Below are positions 1 through 8,800 of a stretch of 17,949 nucleotides of DNA, in pieces. This stretch comes from JANXSD01 sp043758125 (GTDB lineage: Bacteria; Bacteroidota; Bacteroidia; AKYH767-A; OLB10). How positions within the stretch are numbered: the stretch's first letter is position 1; every line of letters begins with the position of its first letter. The stretch lies in assembly GCA_043758125.1 (NCBI GenBank), contig JAYVOC010000144.1, forward strand, positions 1 through 17,949, written 5' to 3'. The position numbers and the translations under genes were made by a program. The notes beneath the pieces are model-generated. The model had not been told where the DNA came from. It ran no database searches and worked only from the letters and a program-made list of their open reading frames with translations.

Positions 1-1113
1 CCACAAATTACTTTTCGGAGAATTTCCAGGAGACAATAAATTCTTTCCTGTATCAGTCGACATGCTCCAGTTATTATGCTTACCAGAGCCATTCATTCCT
101 GCATAAGGCTTCTCATGTAACAAAACTTTAAAATGATGCTTACGAGCAATCTTATCCATCAAATCCATCAACAGTGAATTATGATCAACCGCTAAGTTGA
201 TATCTTCAAAAATTGGAGCACACTCAAATTGAGATGGGGCAACTTCATTATGACGTGTCTTTAATGGAATACCTAATTTCCATGATTCAATTTCAAGATC
301 AACCATGAAACCATAAACACGTGAAGGTATTGATCCAAAATAATGATCATCTAACTGTTGTGATTTCGCAGCATTTGCTCCGAACAATGTACGACCCGTC
401 ATTTCTAAATCAGGACGTGCATTAAACAAATCAATATCTACAAGAAAATACTCTTGTTCAATTCCTAGTGTTGACCAAACATGCGTTACATTCTTATCAA
501 AATATTGACAAACAGGAATTGCTGCTTGGTTCAATGCTGAAAGTGCTTTTAATAATGGAGCTTTAAAATCTAATGTTTCACCAGTATAAGAAACAAAAAT
601 TGTTGGGATACATAATGTTTTTCCACCAGGACCTTCCATCACGAAAGCAGGAGAACTTGGATCCCAAGCAGTATAACCTCGTGCTTCAAACGTATTACGA
701 ATTCCACCATTTGGAAACGAAGAAGCATCAGGTTCTTGTTGTACTAATGCACTTGAACTAAATGATTCCATCGGTCGCTGCTCATCACTTAACTCAAAAA
801 AGGCATCATGCTTTTCGGCAGTAGAACCTGTGAGTGGTTGAAACCAATGTGTATAATGTGTAGCGCCCAAACTTATCGCCCAAGTTTTCATTGAAGTGGC
901 AACTAACTCCGCAACTTTACGATCAATCCGTTGTCCTGTAGAAGTGGCTTCTTGCACTTGTTTGAACACATCTTTTGAAAGATACTTGTGCATCTTTTCT
1001 TTATCAAAAACATTAGTCGCAAAATAATCCGAAACCTTGTTGGAAGGTGGAATTACTGAAATTGGAGTGCGGTTAATGCTACTTTCAAGCGCTTTAAAAC
1101 GAAGAATGGCCAT
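1..1113 (-). CDS. glnN: Glutamine synthetase type III (GSIII), N-terminal half, cut by window edge
   Basis: Cytoplasmic enzyme that makes glutamine from glutamate, ammonia and ATP. The 371 residues present begin MAILRFKALESSINRTPISV and run off the left edge; GSIII proteins are normally about 700-730 residues, so roughly half is seen. The GSIII signature KTRHNEVAPSQFE lies at residues 285-297 and HEKPYAGMNGSGKHNNW at 333-349, which carries the active-site and nucleotide-binding loop of the family. GRTLFGANAAKSQQLDDHYFG precedes them. The reading frame is open throughout with no sign of decay. The start at 1113 is the first ATG of the conserved reading frame and lies about 80 nt downstream of a good Bacteroidota promoter. 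The family assignment is secure; the symbol follows use for GSIII, and glnA is also used for this gene in Bacteroidota. Confidence 0.96.
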   Translation of the reverse strand, partial: MAILRFKALESSINRTPISVIPPSNKVSDYFATNVFDKEKMHKYLSKDVFKQVQEATSTGQRIDRKVAELVATSMKTWAISLGATHYTHWFQPLTGSTAEKHDAFFELSDEQRPMESFSSSALVQQEPDASSFPNGGIRNTFEARGYTAWDPSSPAFVMEGPGGKTLCIPTIFVSYTGETLDFKAPLLKALSALNQAAIPVCQYFDKNVTHVWSTLGIEQEYFLVDIDLFNARPDLEMTGRTLFGANAAKSQQLDDHYFGSIPSRVYGFMVDLEIESWKLGIPLKTRHNEVAPSQFECAPIFEDINLAVDHNSLLMDLMDKIARKHHFKVLLHEKPYAGMNGSGKHNNWSMSTDTGKNLLSPGNSPKSNLW

Positions 1114-1200
1114 TGTATTAGCTTTAGATTTTTATAAGATAATTTTTACGTCGATGATTGTGAATTGTTTCAAGATTGACGCTTTTTTTCAATTCGACGA

Positions 1201-1232
1201 CAAATATATGTTCGATTTAGCTAAAATTCCAA
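1201..1232 (-). promoter_or_regulatory. Putative glnN promoter (Bacteroidota type)
   Basis: Read on the minus strand, TTG (1232-1230) is followed after 21 nt by TATATTTG (1208-1201), a perfect match to the Bacteroidota -7 element TAnnTTTG with a -33 TTG. Transcription would begin near 1194 and leave a leader of about 80 nt before the glnN ATG at 1113. The match is seen; its use as a promoter is inferred. Confidence 0.6.
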
Positions 1233-1470
1233 TAAAAAGTAATATTTATTAATAATACCAATTTATTTTAGGGGGTATTGATTAAAAAATAACAAAATTT
1301 TGAGCACCCCCCCCCTTTTTTATGACCAACTTGTTAAATAAATTAAATTTGGGCGTTAGTGATTTTAGATGATTTTTAAAAAAGTAATGATTACATCTTT
1401 CCATAGACAAATCATTAAAATTGATTTGATAAAAATACGGGAGGGATAAAGTGGATAAAAAGATGAAATA
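1233..1470. other. Intergenic spacer between kup end and glnN promoter
   Basis: AT-rich spacer with no credible gene. It contains a C9 tract running straight into T6 (1307-1321) and a G5 run at 1271-1275. The G run could pair weakly with the C tract across a loop of about 30 nt. The only other structure seen is the inverted repeat at 1385-1417, listed as a possible kup terminator. Confidence 0.6.
1375..1417 (-). terminator. Possible rho-independent terminator of kup
   Basis: An 8-bp perfect inverted repeat, TAATGATT at 1385-1392 and AATCATTA at 1410-1417, encloses a 17-nt loop. On the minus strand it is followed directly by CTTTTTT (1384-1378). It lies about 55 nt past the kup stop codon. 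The stem is almost pure AT, so strength is doubtful. Confidence 0.35.
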
Positions 1471-3417
1471 TTATTTATCACCTACCCTCTTTAGTTTAAG
1501 CCCTTTAATCGGACTAACTACAAGCGGAATTTTTTCAACAGTAACAGAGCTAGTATCTAAGCCGAAAGCTCGTTCTTCGGGAAGTGATACTTTTTTTATC
1601 ATAAAATAAATATCCATGATGATTTTTTGTATCCATGGTAATTCATTGTCAAGACTTAAAAATTTCTCCATTACAACAAAACGAAAATCGCCAACAAGAT
1701 TACGCTTTTGCAAAGAAGGGTATCGGCTAATAATATTTACTTCTTTATTTTGAACCATATCAATAACAACTTGACGAAACATTAAATTTACGCGTGGATC
1801 GACACGAAATCCAATTCGAAAATCAACACGTATAACTTTATCGTGCATTAACTCATTCACTTTATACTCTAACGTGTATGGTTCATCTAATACATCAACA
1901 TGAACGAACCAATATAAATCGGCACGTTTGGGTTGCTTATTTAAAATGGAAAGAATAATTTTTTCTTCGATCTCATTGATATTATTTGCGCTTGTTAAGT
2001 ACACTAAATGCGTTGCATATTTGGGAATAGACTCATCTTCACTTAACGCTTTAATGAGTGGAAGCTGATCATCAATAACAATAAATTCTACGAGTCGATT
2101 TCGGATTTTTCGAGCATAATATAACACGAGCATTACTATAATTAAAACAGAAGCAACGGCAAGTGTAACCCATCCGCCATGTTTAAATTTATCGAGATTT
2201 GCAATAAGAAAAGCTGATTCTATAAAAGCATAAATTATAAAAACTGCTATTGGAATTATGATTGGAAAATTCTTCAGGTATAGATAATAAGTCAATAACA
2301 AAGTTGTCATCAACATGGTTAAGATGATTGCTAAACCATAAGCTGCTTCCATTCCTGATGATTCTTGAAAATACAACACCACACCCACACATCCAAAATA
2401 TAATATCCAATTGATAGATGGAATGTATAACTGTCCTCGTAATTCAGATGGATATACCACTTTAACTTTTGGCCAAAAGTTTAAACGTATCGCTTCGTTT
2501 ATCAAAGTAAAAGAACCGCTTATTAATGCTTGACTAGCGATAATTGCTGCTGCAGTTGCAATTCCAATTCCAATTGGCAAAAACCATTCTGGCATTAATT
2601 CAAAAAAGGGATTTCTTCCTCCTAATATTTGTCCTTCGTGATTAATTAACCATGAACCTTGTCCGAAATAATTTAGTACTAAGCAGGTCTTAACAAAAAT
2701 CCAGCTTACACGTATATTTTGCCTACCACAATGACCAAGATCGCTATACAATGCTTCAGCCCCAGTAGTGCAGAGAAATACAGCGCCTAATATCCAAAAT
2801 CCGCCAGGGTAATTTACAAGTAATTGATACGCATAATATGGATTTAATGCAGCAAGAATATGTTCGTTGCCTAGTAAGTTTTTTAATCCTAGTACCCCAA
2901 GCATACTGAACCAAATCATCATCATAGGACCAAAAAACTTCCCTACGAAATTAGAACCGAATCGTTGTATGACGAATAGCGCAGTTATAATTCCTATAAC
3001 GATTGGTATTACAGGAAAGTCGGGCCGAATACTGTGCAGCCCTTCTACAGCTGATGAAACTGAAATTGGAGGTGTAATAATTCCATCTGCCATGAGCGTA
3101 CTACCACCAATTATAGCTGGAAAAACTAACCACTTCGTTTTTTTTCGACGGACAAGCGCATAAAGTGAAAATATTCCTCCTTCTCCTTTGTTATCTGCAC
3201 GAAGCGTAAGAATAACATATTTGATGGTTGTTTGAAGTGTTAGTGTCCAGAAAATACAGGAAATACCGCCTATTACAAGTGTTTCATTAATTGACGTTAG
3301 GCCAACTATTGCCTTCATTACATAAAGTGGAGAAGTACCAATGTCGCCATAGATAATTCCAAGTGTAACGAGTAATCCGGCGGCTGTGACGCGTTCCAGA
3401 GATTGATGCTTCTGCAC
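1471..3417 (-). CDS. kup: KUP family potassium uptake protein
   Basis: Inner-membrane K+ transporter of the KUP/HAK/KT family, probably a K+/H+ symporter. The 648 residues are full length for the family. The N-terminal signature GIIYGDIGTSPLYV is at residues 20-33, DGIITPPISVSSAVEGL at 111-127 and TTGAEALYSDLGHCGR at 217-232; GGWVTL at 414-419 opens the last membrane segments. About twelve hydrophobic helices fill residues 12-435, followed by a cytosolic tail of about 210 residues, as usual in Kup. The start MQKHQSLERVTAAGLLVTLG places the first helix correctly. The gene is divergent from fic, 214 bp away. I could not identify a convincing promoter; the nearest candidate, near 3440, has one mismatch in TAnnTTTG. 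Confidence 0.95.
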   Translation of the reverse strand: MQKHQSLERVTAAGLLVTLGIIYGDIGTSPLYVMKAIVGLTSINETLVIGGISCIFWTLTLQTTIKYVILTLRADNKGEGGIFSLYALVRRKKTKWLVFPAIIGGSTLMADGIITPPISVSSAVEGLHSIRPDFPVIPIVIGIITALFVIQRFGSNFVGKFFGPMMMIWFSMLGVLGLKNLLGNEHILAALNPYYAYQLLVNYPGGFWILGAVFLCTTGAEALYSDLGHCGRQNIRVSWIFVKTCLVLNYFGQGSWLINHEGQILGGRNPFFELMPEWFLPIGIGIATAAAIIASQALISGSFTLINEAIRLNFWPKVKVVYPSELRGQLYIPSINWILYFGCVGVVLYFQESSGMEAAYGLAIILTMLMTTLLLTYYLYLKNFPIIIPIAVFIIYAFIESAFLIANLDKFKHGGWVTLAVASVLIIVMLVLYYARKIRNRLVEFIVIDDQLPLIKALSEDESIPKYATHLVYLTSANNINEIEEKIILSILNKQPKRADLYWFVHVDVLDEPYTLEYKVNELMHDKVIRVDFRIGFRVDPRVNLMFRQVVIDMVQNKEVNIISRYPSLQKRNLVGDFRFVVMEKFLSLDNELPWIQKIIMDIYFMIKKVSLPEERAFGLDTSSVTVEKIPLVVSPIKGLKLKRVGDK

Positions 3418-3530
3418 GATAAAGAATTTCGAAGCTAAAGTATAAATAACAGTTTGAAAGGAGATCTAATAAGTAAAATTGAAATGAAAAATTATTCCAC
3501 TATAGGGGTTTATGAATTGAAAAATGATAA

Positions 3531-3565
3531 TTATGCGGAGAATAAATCACTTAATCTCCGCATAA
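3531..3565. promoter_or_regulatory. Palindromic operator upstream of fic
   Basis: TTATGCGGAGA (3531-3541) and its exact reverse complement TCTCCGCATAA (3555-3565) form an 11-bp perfect inverted repeat around a 13-nt centre. Allowing one A-A mismatch it extends inward to 15 bp per arm. A third copy of the half-site lies at the fic start codon. No poly-U follows either side, so a protein-binding site is more likely than a terminator. The likely binder is the winged helix at the C terminus of Fic (inference). Confidence 0.6.
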
Positions 3566-3579
3566 AATAAGTTGAATAG

Positions 3580-3611
3580 TTTGTAAATCTGGGAAAAGAA
3601 TCATATATTTG
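3580..3611 (+). promoter_or_regulatory. fic promoter (Bacteroidota type)
   Basis: TTTG at 3580-3583, a 20-nt gap, then TATATTTG at 3604-3611: a full match to TTTG-N20-TAnnTTTG. Transcription should start near 3618, giving a leader of only about 14 nt before the ATG at 3632. Confidence 0.7.
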
Positions 3612-3618
3612 CTGCTAA

Positions 3619-3633
3619 TAATGCGGAGATTAT
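3619..3633 (+). promoter_or_regulatory. Third operator half-site overlapping the fic start
   Basis: TAATGCGGAGATTAT repeats the sequence of the upstream palindrome arm (core ATGCGGAGA) in direct orientation with the left arm. It covers the predicted transcription start and the first bases of the fic ATG (3632), where a bound protein would block initiation. With the upstream pair it gives a three half-site arrangement flanking the promoter. Confidence 0.55.
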
Positions 3634-4738
3634 GTATATCCATCAACGAAAAGATTGGCCAAATTTTATATGGGAAGAAGGCAAATTGCTTAAACTTCTA
3701 ACTAAGATTACCAAGAAACAGGGAAGGCTTATCGGAAGAATGGAGAGCATCGGATTCCAATTACAATCGGAAGCTGTATTGCGCTCAATAACGCTTGAGG
3801 TATTAAAATCCAATGAAATAGAAGGCGAATTATTAAATCCAGAGCAAGTTAGATCATCGGTAGCACGGCGACTTGGGTTAGATATAGCAGGTTTAATCCC
3901 TTCAGATAGGTATGTTGACGGTGCTGTAGAAATGATGCTCGATGCAACGCAAGCATACCTGTTGCCACTAACAAAAACTCGACTTTTTGGATGGCATAAT
4001 TTGCTTTTCCCGATAAATGAAAATAGGTCATCAAAAATGGTTATTGGAAAATGGAGAAATAATAAGTTAGATGATCCCATGCAAGTAGTTTCTGGTGCGA
4101 TGGGAAAAGAAAAAGTTCATTTCCAAGCTCCTGATTCGGATGTGCTTTCAAAAGAAATGAAAACATTTCTAGATTGGTTTAACAAGGAGTCAGAACTTCA
4201 TCCATTGTTAAAAGCTGCCGTTTCACATCTTTGGTTTGTTACGCTCCATCCATTTGATGATGGCAATGGTCGAATAGCAAGAGCTATTGCTGATATGCAA
4301 CTAACGCGTGCGGATGAGATTCCACAACGGTTTTATAGTATGTCGTCGCAGATAAGAATAGAGCGCAAACAGTATTATGCAATTCTCGAAAAAACGCAAA
4401 AAGGCTCACTTGATATTACAGAATGGATCGAATGGTTTATCGAATGTTTAGAGAGAGCAATCGCAGCTTCTGAAGAAACACTTTCAAGTATCATAAAGAA
4501 ATCACGCTATTGGGATCTATTACATTCTAAAAGTTTGAGTGATCGTCAGAAAATGATAATTAATAAATTACTGGATGGATTTGAAGGAAAGTTAACATCA
4601 TCAAAATGGGCAAAAATTTCTGGTTGTTCACAGGACACTGCGATGCGCGACATTCAAAATTTAATTGATCAACAAGTACTAAATCGAGAAGATGCTGGCG
4701 GGAGAAGTACGAATTATAAATTGATAGAGATTGAATGA
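3632..4738 (+). CDS. fic: Fic family AMPylase with N-terminal DUF4172 and C-terminal winged helix
   Basis: Probable protein adenylyltransferase that moves AMP from ATP onto hydroxyl side chains of a target protein. Of 368 residues, the first ~110 match the DUF4172 region found ahead of Fic in many Bacteroidota proteins. They carry the auto-inhibitory helix S60-NEI-E64-G65, which fits (S/T)xxxE(G/N) and supplies the glutamate that blocks ATP, so the enzyme should be self-restrained. The catalytic motif HPFDDGNGRIAR is intact at 206-217 (H206 as base, N212 and R217 for phosphate). The flap lies around residues 140-168. Residues 303-366 look like a winged helix-turn-helix with a beta wing (AGGRSTNYKL). 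The start follows a strong promoter and an operator half-site. The target protein is unknown. A copy of residues 320-368 exists at 12859-13008. Confidence 0.93.
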   Translation: MYIHQRKDWPNFIWEEGKLLKLLTKITKKQGRLIGRMESIGFQLQSEAVLRSITLEVLKSNEIEGELLNPEQVRSSVARRLGLDIAGLIPSDRYVDGAVEMMLDATQAYLLPLTKTRLFGWHNLLFPINENRSSKMVIGKWRNNKLDDPMQVVSGAMGKEKVHFQAPDSDVLSKEMKTFLDWFNKESELHPLLKAAVSHLWFVTLHPFDDGNGRIARAIADMQLTRADEIPQRFYSMSSQIRIERKQYYAILEKTQKGSLDITEWIEWFIECLERAIAASEETLSSIIKKSRYWDLLHSKSLSDRQKMIINKLLDGFEGKLTSSKWAKISGCSQDTAMRDIQNLIDQQVLNREDAGGRSTNYKLIEIE

Positions 4739-4864
4739 AGAGTGATAAAGTAAAAATCTTGTTGATACGTTTACGATTTATGAAGGCAAAACCAATATTT
4801 CCTGTTGTAGAGTTAGCCTTAATCACTTTGCTTTATATGAAATGACAAAAAATCAATAACAAGA

Positions 4865-4896
4865 TTTGTTTTAATGTATCTAATTTGATACATTTG
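4865..4896 (+). promoter_or_regulatory. Promoter and embedded palindromic operator of the DUF4160/DUF2442-XRE pair
   Basis: TTTG (4865-4868), 20 nt, then TACATTTG (4889-4896) matches the Bacteroidota promoter exactly. Between and over these elements lies a perfect 8-bp inverted repeat, AATGTATC (4873-4880) and GATACATT (4887-4894), with a 6-nt centre; its right arm covers most of the -7 box. Transcription would start about 8 nt before the ATG at 4911. A protein bound here would shut off the promoter. The downstream XRE protein is the obvious candidate (inference). Confidence 0.65.
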
Positions 4897-4910
4897 TAAT
4901 CGATTAAAAC

Positions 4911-5216
4911 ATGGCGCCACTTATTGTTGAAAAGGATGGAATATGCATTTATGTATATTGCAGGGAGCATCTGCCACCACACTTCCACGCATTCTATGCT
5001 GATGAAGAAGTATTAATAAATATTAATACAGGAAAAATATTGATTGGTGTATTTCCTGTTAAGAAATTGAAGTCGATAAAAGAATGGCTTTCTAACGAAA
5101 ACAATCAAAGTTTGGTAGAAAATATTTTTTATGCATTAAACCCAAGACTATCTCCGATAAAAAAGAAGCCTAACGTCAAAGTAAATAAAAACAAGAAAAA
5201 GAATTCCGGAAAATGA
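4911..5216 (+). CDS. DUF4160 domain protein (putative toxin-like partner)
   Basis: A small, basic 101-residue cytoplasmic protein. Residues 1-75 match DUF4160: the hallmark REHLPPHFHAFYADEEVLININ is at 18-39, with the clustered H20, H24 and H26, followed by a KLKSIKEWL helix at 52-60. The final 20 residues are lysine-rich (KKKPNVKVNKNKKKNSGK), which could contact nucleic acid; this tail is not part of the core domain. The biochemical activity of DUF4160 is not known to me. It often sits beside a DUF2442 protein, as here, and such pairs are regarded as toxin-antitoxin-like. The stop TGA is followed after one base by the ATG of the next gene, so the two are surely co-translated. The start is fixed by the promoter just upstream. 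Confidence 0.85.
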   Translation: MAPLIVEKDGICIYVYCREHLPPHFHAFYADEEVLININTGKILIGVFPVKKLKSIKEWLSNENNQSLVENIFYALNPRLSPIKKKPNVKVNKNKKKNSGK

Positions 5217-5217
5217 T

Positions 5218-5751
5218 ATGGAAAACAAATCTTATAAACGACTAAATAAAATTCTTCGAATTAATCGTATTGACAAAAAGAAATTGTGCGTTTCGATACT
5301 TTTCAGCAACGGAGAAGATCGCATTCTTGATTTTGAAAATATTTTAAAAAAAGAATGGAAAGTAACCAAGACTGATCCTGAGTATAAATTATTGAATCCA
5401 ATAGAATTTGCAAAAGTCAAGTTAGAACGTCATACTTTATCGTGGAGCAATATTGAATTTAATATAAAAGGACTTGATGGCAAAAAAACCAAAGCACCTT
5501 TTGAAGTTGGTGCCGACACTTTATTTGAGTTAAGTGAGTTAGATCCTCAATTAACGATTTCGATTGGTTCGATTCTCCGGAAGGCTAGGTTAGCTGCAAA
5601 ACTTACACAGCATGAAGTGGCAGTACTTTCTGGTACTTCTAGAACCTATATTACAAGGCTCGAAAGTGATAAACAAGATATTGAAATTATGACACTGAAA
5701 AAAATTGTTGAGGCGGGGTTAAATAAACACTTAACAATCTCTATAAGTTAA
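5218..5751 (+). CDS. DUF2442 domain fused to an XRE-type helix-turn-helix (putative antitoxin/regulator)
   Basis: A 177-residue protein of two parts. Residues ~15-110 resemble DUF2442: SILFSNGEDRILDFENIL at 26-43, NPIEFAKVKLERHTLSW at 60-76 and the FEVGADTLFEL end at 95-105. Residues 113-172 are a Cro/CI (XRE) domain: SIGSILRKARLAAKLTQHEVAVLSG holds helices 1-2, and TSRTYITRLESDKQDI holds the recognition helix and the following turn. DUF2442 usually occurs alone, so the HTH is a useful addition: it makes this the likely binder of the palindrome at 4873-4894. It is one base downstream of the DUF4160 gene, the layout of a self-regulated two-gene toxin-antitoxin-like operon. Toxicity or neutralisation is inference. 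Confidence 0.85.
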   Translation: MENKSYKRLNKILRINRIDKKKLCVSILFSNGEDRILDFENILKKEWKVTKTDPEYKLLNPIEFAKVKLERHTLSWSNIEFNIKGLDGKKTKAPFEVGADTLFELSELDPQLTISIGSILRKARLAAKLTQHEVAVLSGTSRTYITRLESDKQDIEIMTLKKIVEAGLNKHLTISIS

Positions 5752-5768
5752 CATGACGGTTAAATGTA

Positions 5769-5836
5769 AATATATTTATAATTTAATCAAATATATTGGC
5801 ATGTTCACATCAAATTTGAAATATAATGAATTTGAT
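5769..5836. terminator. AT-rich hairpins in the convergent gap, possible bidirectional terminator
   Basis: The 111-bp gap between the two convergent operons contains two perfect inverted repeats: AATATATTT / AAATATATT (5769-5777, 5789-5797, 11-nt loop) and ATCAAATT / AATTTGAT (5809-5816, 5829-5836, 12-nt loop). Placement suits transcription stop from both sides, but the stems have little GC and poor U tracts. Confidence 0.3.
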
Positions 5837-5862
5837 AAGCGTAATAATTTTCAAATTCTATT

Positions 5863-8800
5863 CTACCTTATAAGCATTACCGATCCAGTTGTTTTAGGAG
5901 AAGATCCAAAATAACTCATACCTGACCAAATGATTCCATTTTCAAAAATTGCACGTACTTTCCATGCATAAGCTCCTTGAGGTAATTCTTTTCCATTCTT
6001 TGTGCCATCCCATTTTCCCGTAGGTTGGCCATCTATTAATTCATGTGAATCCCAAACAAGCTCACCGAATGGGGAATAAACTTCAATCAAATATTCTTTT
6101 AATCCGACACCTTTAGAAATAAAGTATTTTGTTTCTTCTGTTCCTGCATTAGGAGAAAATGCATTTGGAATAAATAATGTTCCGAAATAATCAGGAGACA
6201 AAGCTAAATTACAAGTGTCAGAACAATTATTATCATCGTATGCGATTAAGGTGATGTATTTAGTACCATTTGAGTAAAAACGATGAAGAGTGCTTTTTTC
6301 ATTACTATATGTGCCATCATCAAAGTTCCAATGCCAACTCGTTGCGTCAATCGAATTATTAAAAAATTGATAAATCCCACTTGGATTTACTACGGTATCT
6401 GTAATTTCTTTAAAACTGCAATATGCGGTTGGTTTCCCATATACTTTTATTAATGCATTTGTTGAAATGGTATCAAAGCATGTTGAATCATTTCCTACAA
6501 TTAATGATATTGAATAAGTTCCCGTAGAATAATAATGGATTGGATTAATAATATTTGAGTTATCTCCATCTCCAAAATTCCACCATACTTGATTGAAAAA
6601 TAAAGAAGTATTACTAAACGTGACTTTTAATTCTGGACAACCGATTATAATATCTGGAGTGAAACTTGCTTCTGGTTTTGCATATACTTTTAGAAGTTTA
6701 CTTATTGTATCAGAGCAACCATAGGTATTAAATGCGATTAATGAAGTATTTGAAATTGATTCATTAGTAAAATTTAATTTGGGATTTTCTTGATTAGAAT
6801 TTCCAAATATTCCAAAGTTCCAATAAAAACTAGAAGCACCTAAGCTAAGATTTTGAAATTGAATATCAGATGGGACAATGCATGAATCAATTTGTTTAAA
6901 ATCAAAATCAGCAATAGGTACGGGGTGAACATTTATAAAGCTAAAAGACGTGTCATCCTTACAACCATTATTATCAACGGCAATAAGATGAATTGTGTAA
7001 CTCCCTGAATTGATATAGGTGTAAAATTGAGTGCTTCCATTTAGTGTGTCACCATTCCCAACATCCCAGTTAAAATAATTTGCGCCTACTGAGTTACTTA
7101 TCAAATCAACAGTTAATGGAGCACATCCATCATTATCGACTATCGTAAAAACTGCTTGTGGGAATGGCACGATTTGGATTGGAACATTAAATGTATCTCT
7201 ACATGATGTGCCATTAGAAATAGCTACTAGAGTAACGATATATGAACCAATTGAATTGTAAAAATGAGATGGTGACGTAGTTGATGAATCTAGATTGCCT
7301 CCATCGCCATAGTTCCAAATGCTACCAGAAATATGTGTGGATGTATTTTGAAAAAAAATAGATTCATTGCCGCAGTTTATTGGTGGAACAATAAATGAAA
7401 CATCTGGTTGATCAAATACAATAATGTTTTGGCTAATTGAGTCATAACCGCAGTAATTATCAACTCTTTGCCAAATAGTAAACGTGCCGGATGAATCATA
7501 TGTGTGAATTACTGTATCTCCATTGGCAAAATTGCCATCACCAAAATCCCAGTCTATGGCTGAATTTGCAGACACATAACTTGTAAACGTAACGGTTAAA
7601 GGTTTACATCCGTAGACTATATCGGTATTGAAAAATGCATGTACAGTATTCGGATGTACAATTACATCATGTTTAATTGTATCAACTCCACAAGTATTTG
7701 ATGAAATCAACATAATTGTATATGTAGAATCTAAACTATCTGTTACAAATACTTGAGGAGACAAAATAGAATCTGAAGAAATGAAGCCACCATTAATATA
7801 CCAGTAAAAATTATCAGGATTTCCTGAAGTAACATTGGCAAAGTGTATTGTTACTGGGGAACAACTATCATTATAAATTAATCCGAACTCAGGTACGGGA
7901 ATAGGATAAACAACAATGGAATCTTCGTATGATGCCGCGCCACAACCATTAATTGATTTTAGGCTAATATGATAAATTGTTGAATCACCTTGACCCTGAT
8001 CGAAATATATAACTCCTGGATTGTACAAAGTATTCGTTACCATATTTCCATAATCCCAGTAATAAGTTGTTGTTCCATAATAGTTACTTAAATTGGTTAT
8101 GTTAACTGGTAAAATTGCACATCCTTTATGAATATCTAAAGAAAATATTGCGTTAGGTGGCTCGGCAATAACTATTGGTTGAGATATAGTATCTAAACAT
8201 CCGTATTGGTTCTGAATTATTAAAGTTATTTGATATGTACCAGCAGTTGCATAAGTATGGGTTGTGGAATTCGAAAAAATATAAACGGGAGAATCTCCAA
8301 AATTCCATGAAGCGGTTGTGTTCGAAATTGTATCGTTAAAATTTATTAGTTGGTTAATGCATGCTGAATCAGGAATTGAAAATGCAGCAGCGGTTGGTGA
8401 AATTACAGTTACAATTAAAAGATCCCTAACCATGCAATTGTGTAATGGGTCGTTAATTATATAGTATAAGCTATCCGTTCCTGAAAGTACAATCGATGGG
8501 TCGTAATAACCGGTTATAGTATTAGTTATTCCATTCCCAGACCAACTTCCACCTGCGGGGTTTCCTGTAAATGACAATGGTCCATTGTTTTGGCAAAGTA
8601 CGGTATCATTTCCAGCATTAATATCCGCACCGAAAACAGTAATTAAAAATGAATCTTTAACTGCACAACTTAGAGCACCATAAGAATAAAGTAAGTAATT
8701 CGAAACTTGTTGAGTTGCATTTGGATCGAACGACCCCGCAGAAATAATATTTCCATTCCATGTCCAAACACCTCCTAAAGGATTTGAAGTTAGATTTATT

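Noticed and set aside
1113..1194. The roughly 80-nt glnN leader as a possible riboswitch
   Set aside because: No recognisable conserved core or stable stem is visible.
2867..3163. A 98-residue open frame on the plus strand inside kup
   Set aside because: It is antisense to conserved Kup membrane segments and has no promoter or family resemblance.
3643..4080. A 145-residue open frame on the minus strand inside fic
   Set aside because: It is antisense to the conserved Fic protein, with no recognisable features.
4754..4867. Inverted repeat AAATCTTGTT / AACAAGATTT about 94 bp apart between fic and the DUF4160 gene
   Set aside because: Ten matching bases in AT-rich DNA over this distance can occur by chance, with no T run or target duplication to support a terminator or element end.
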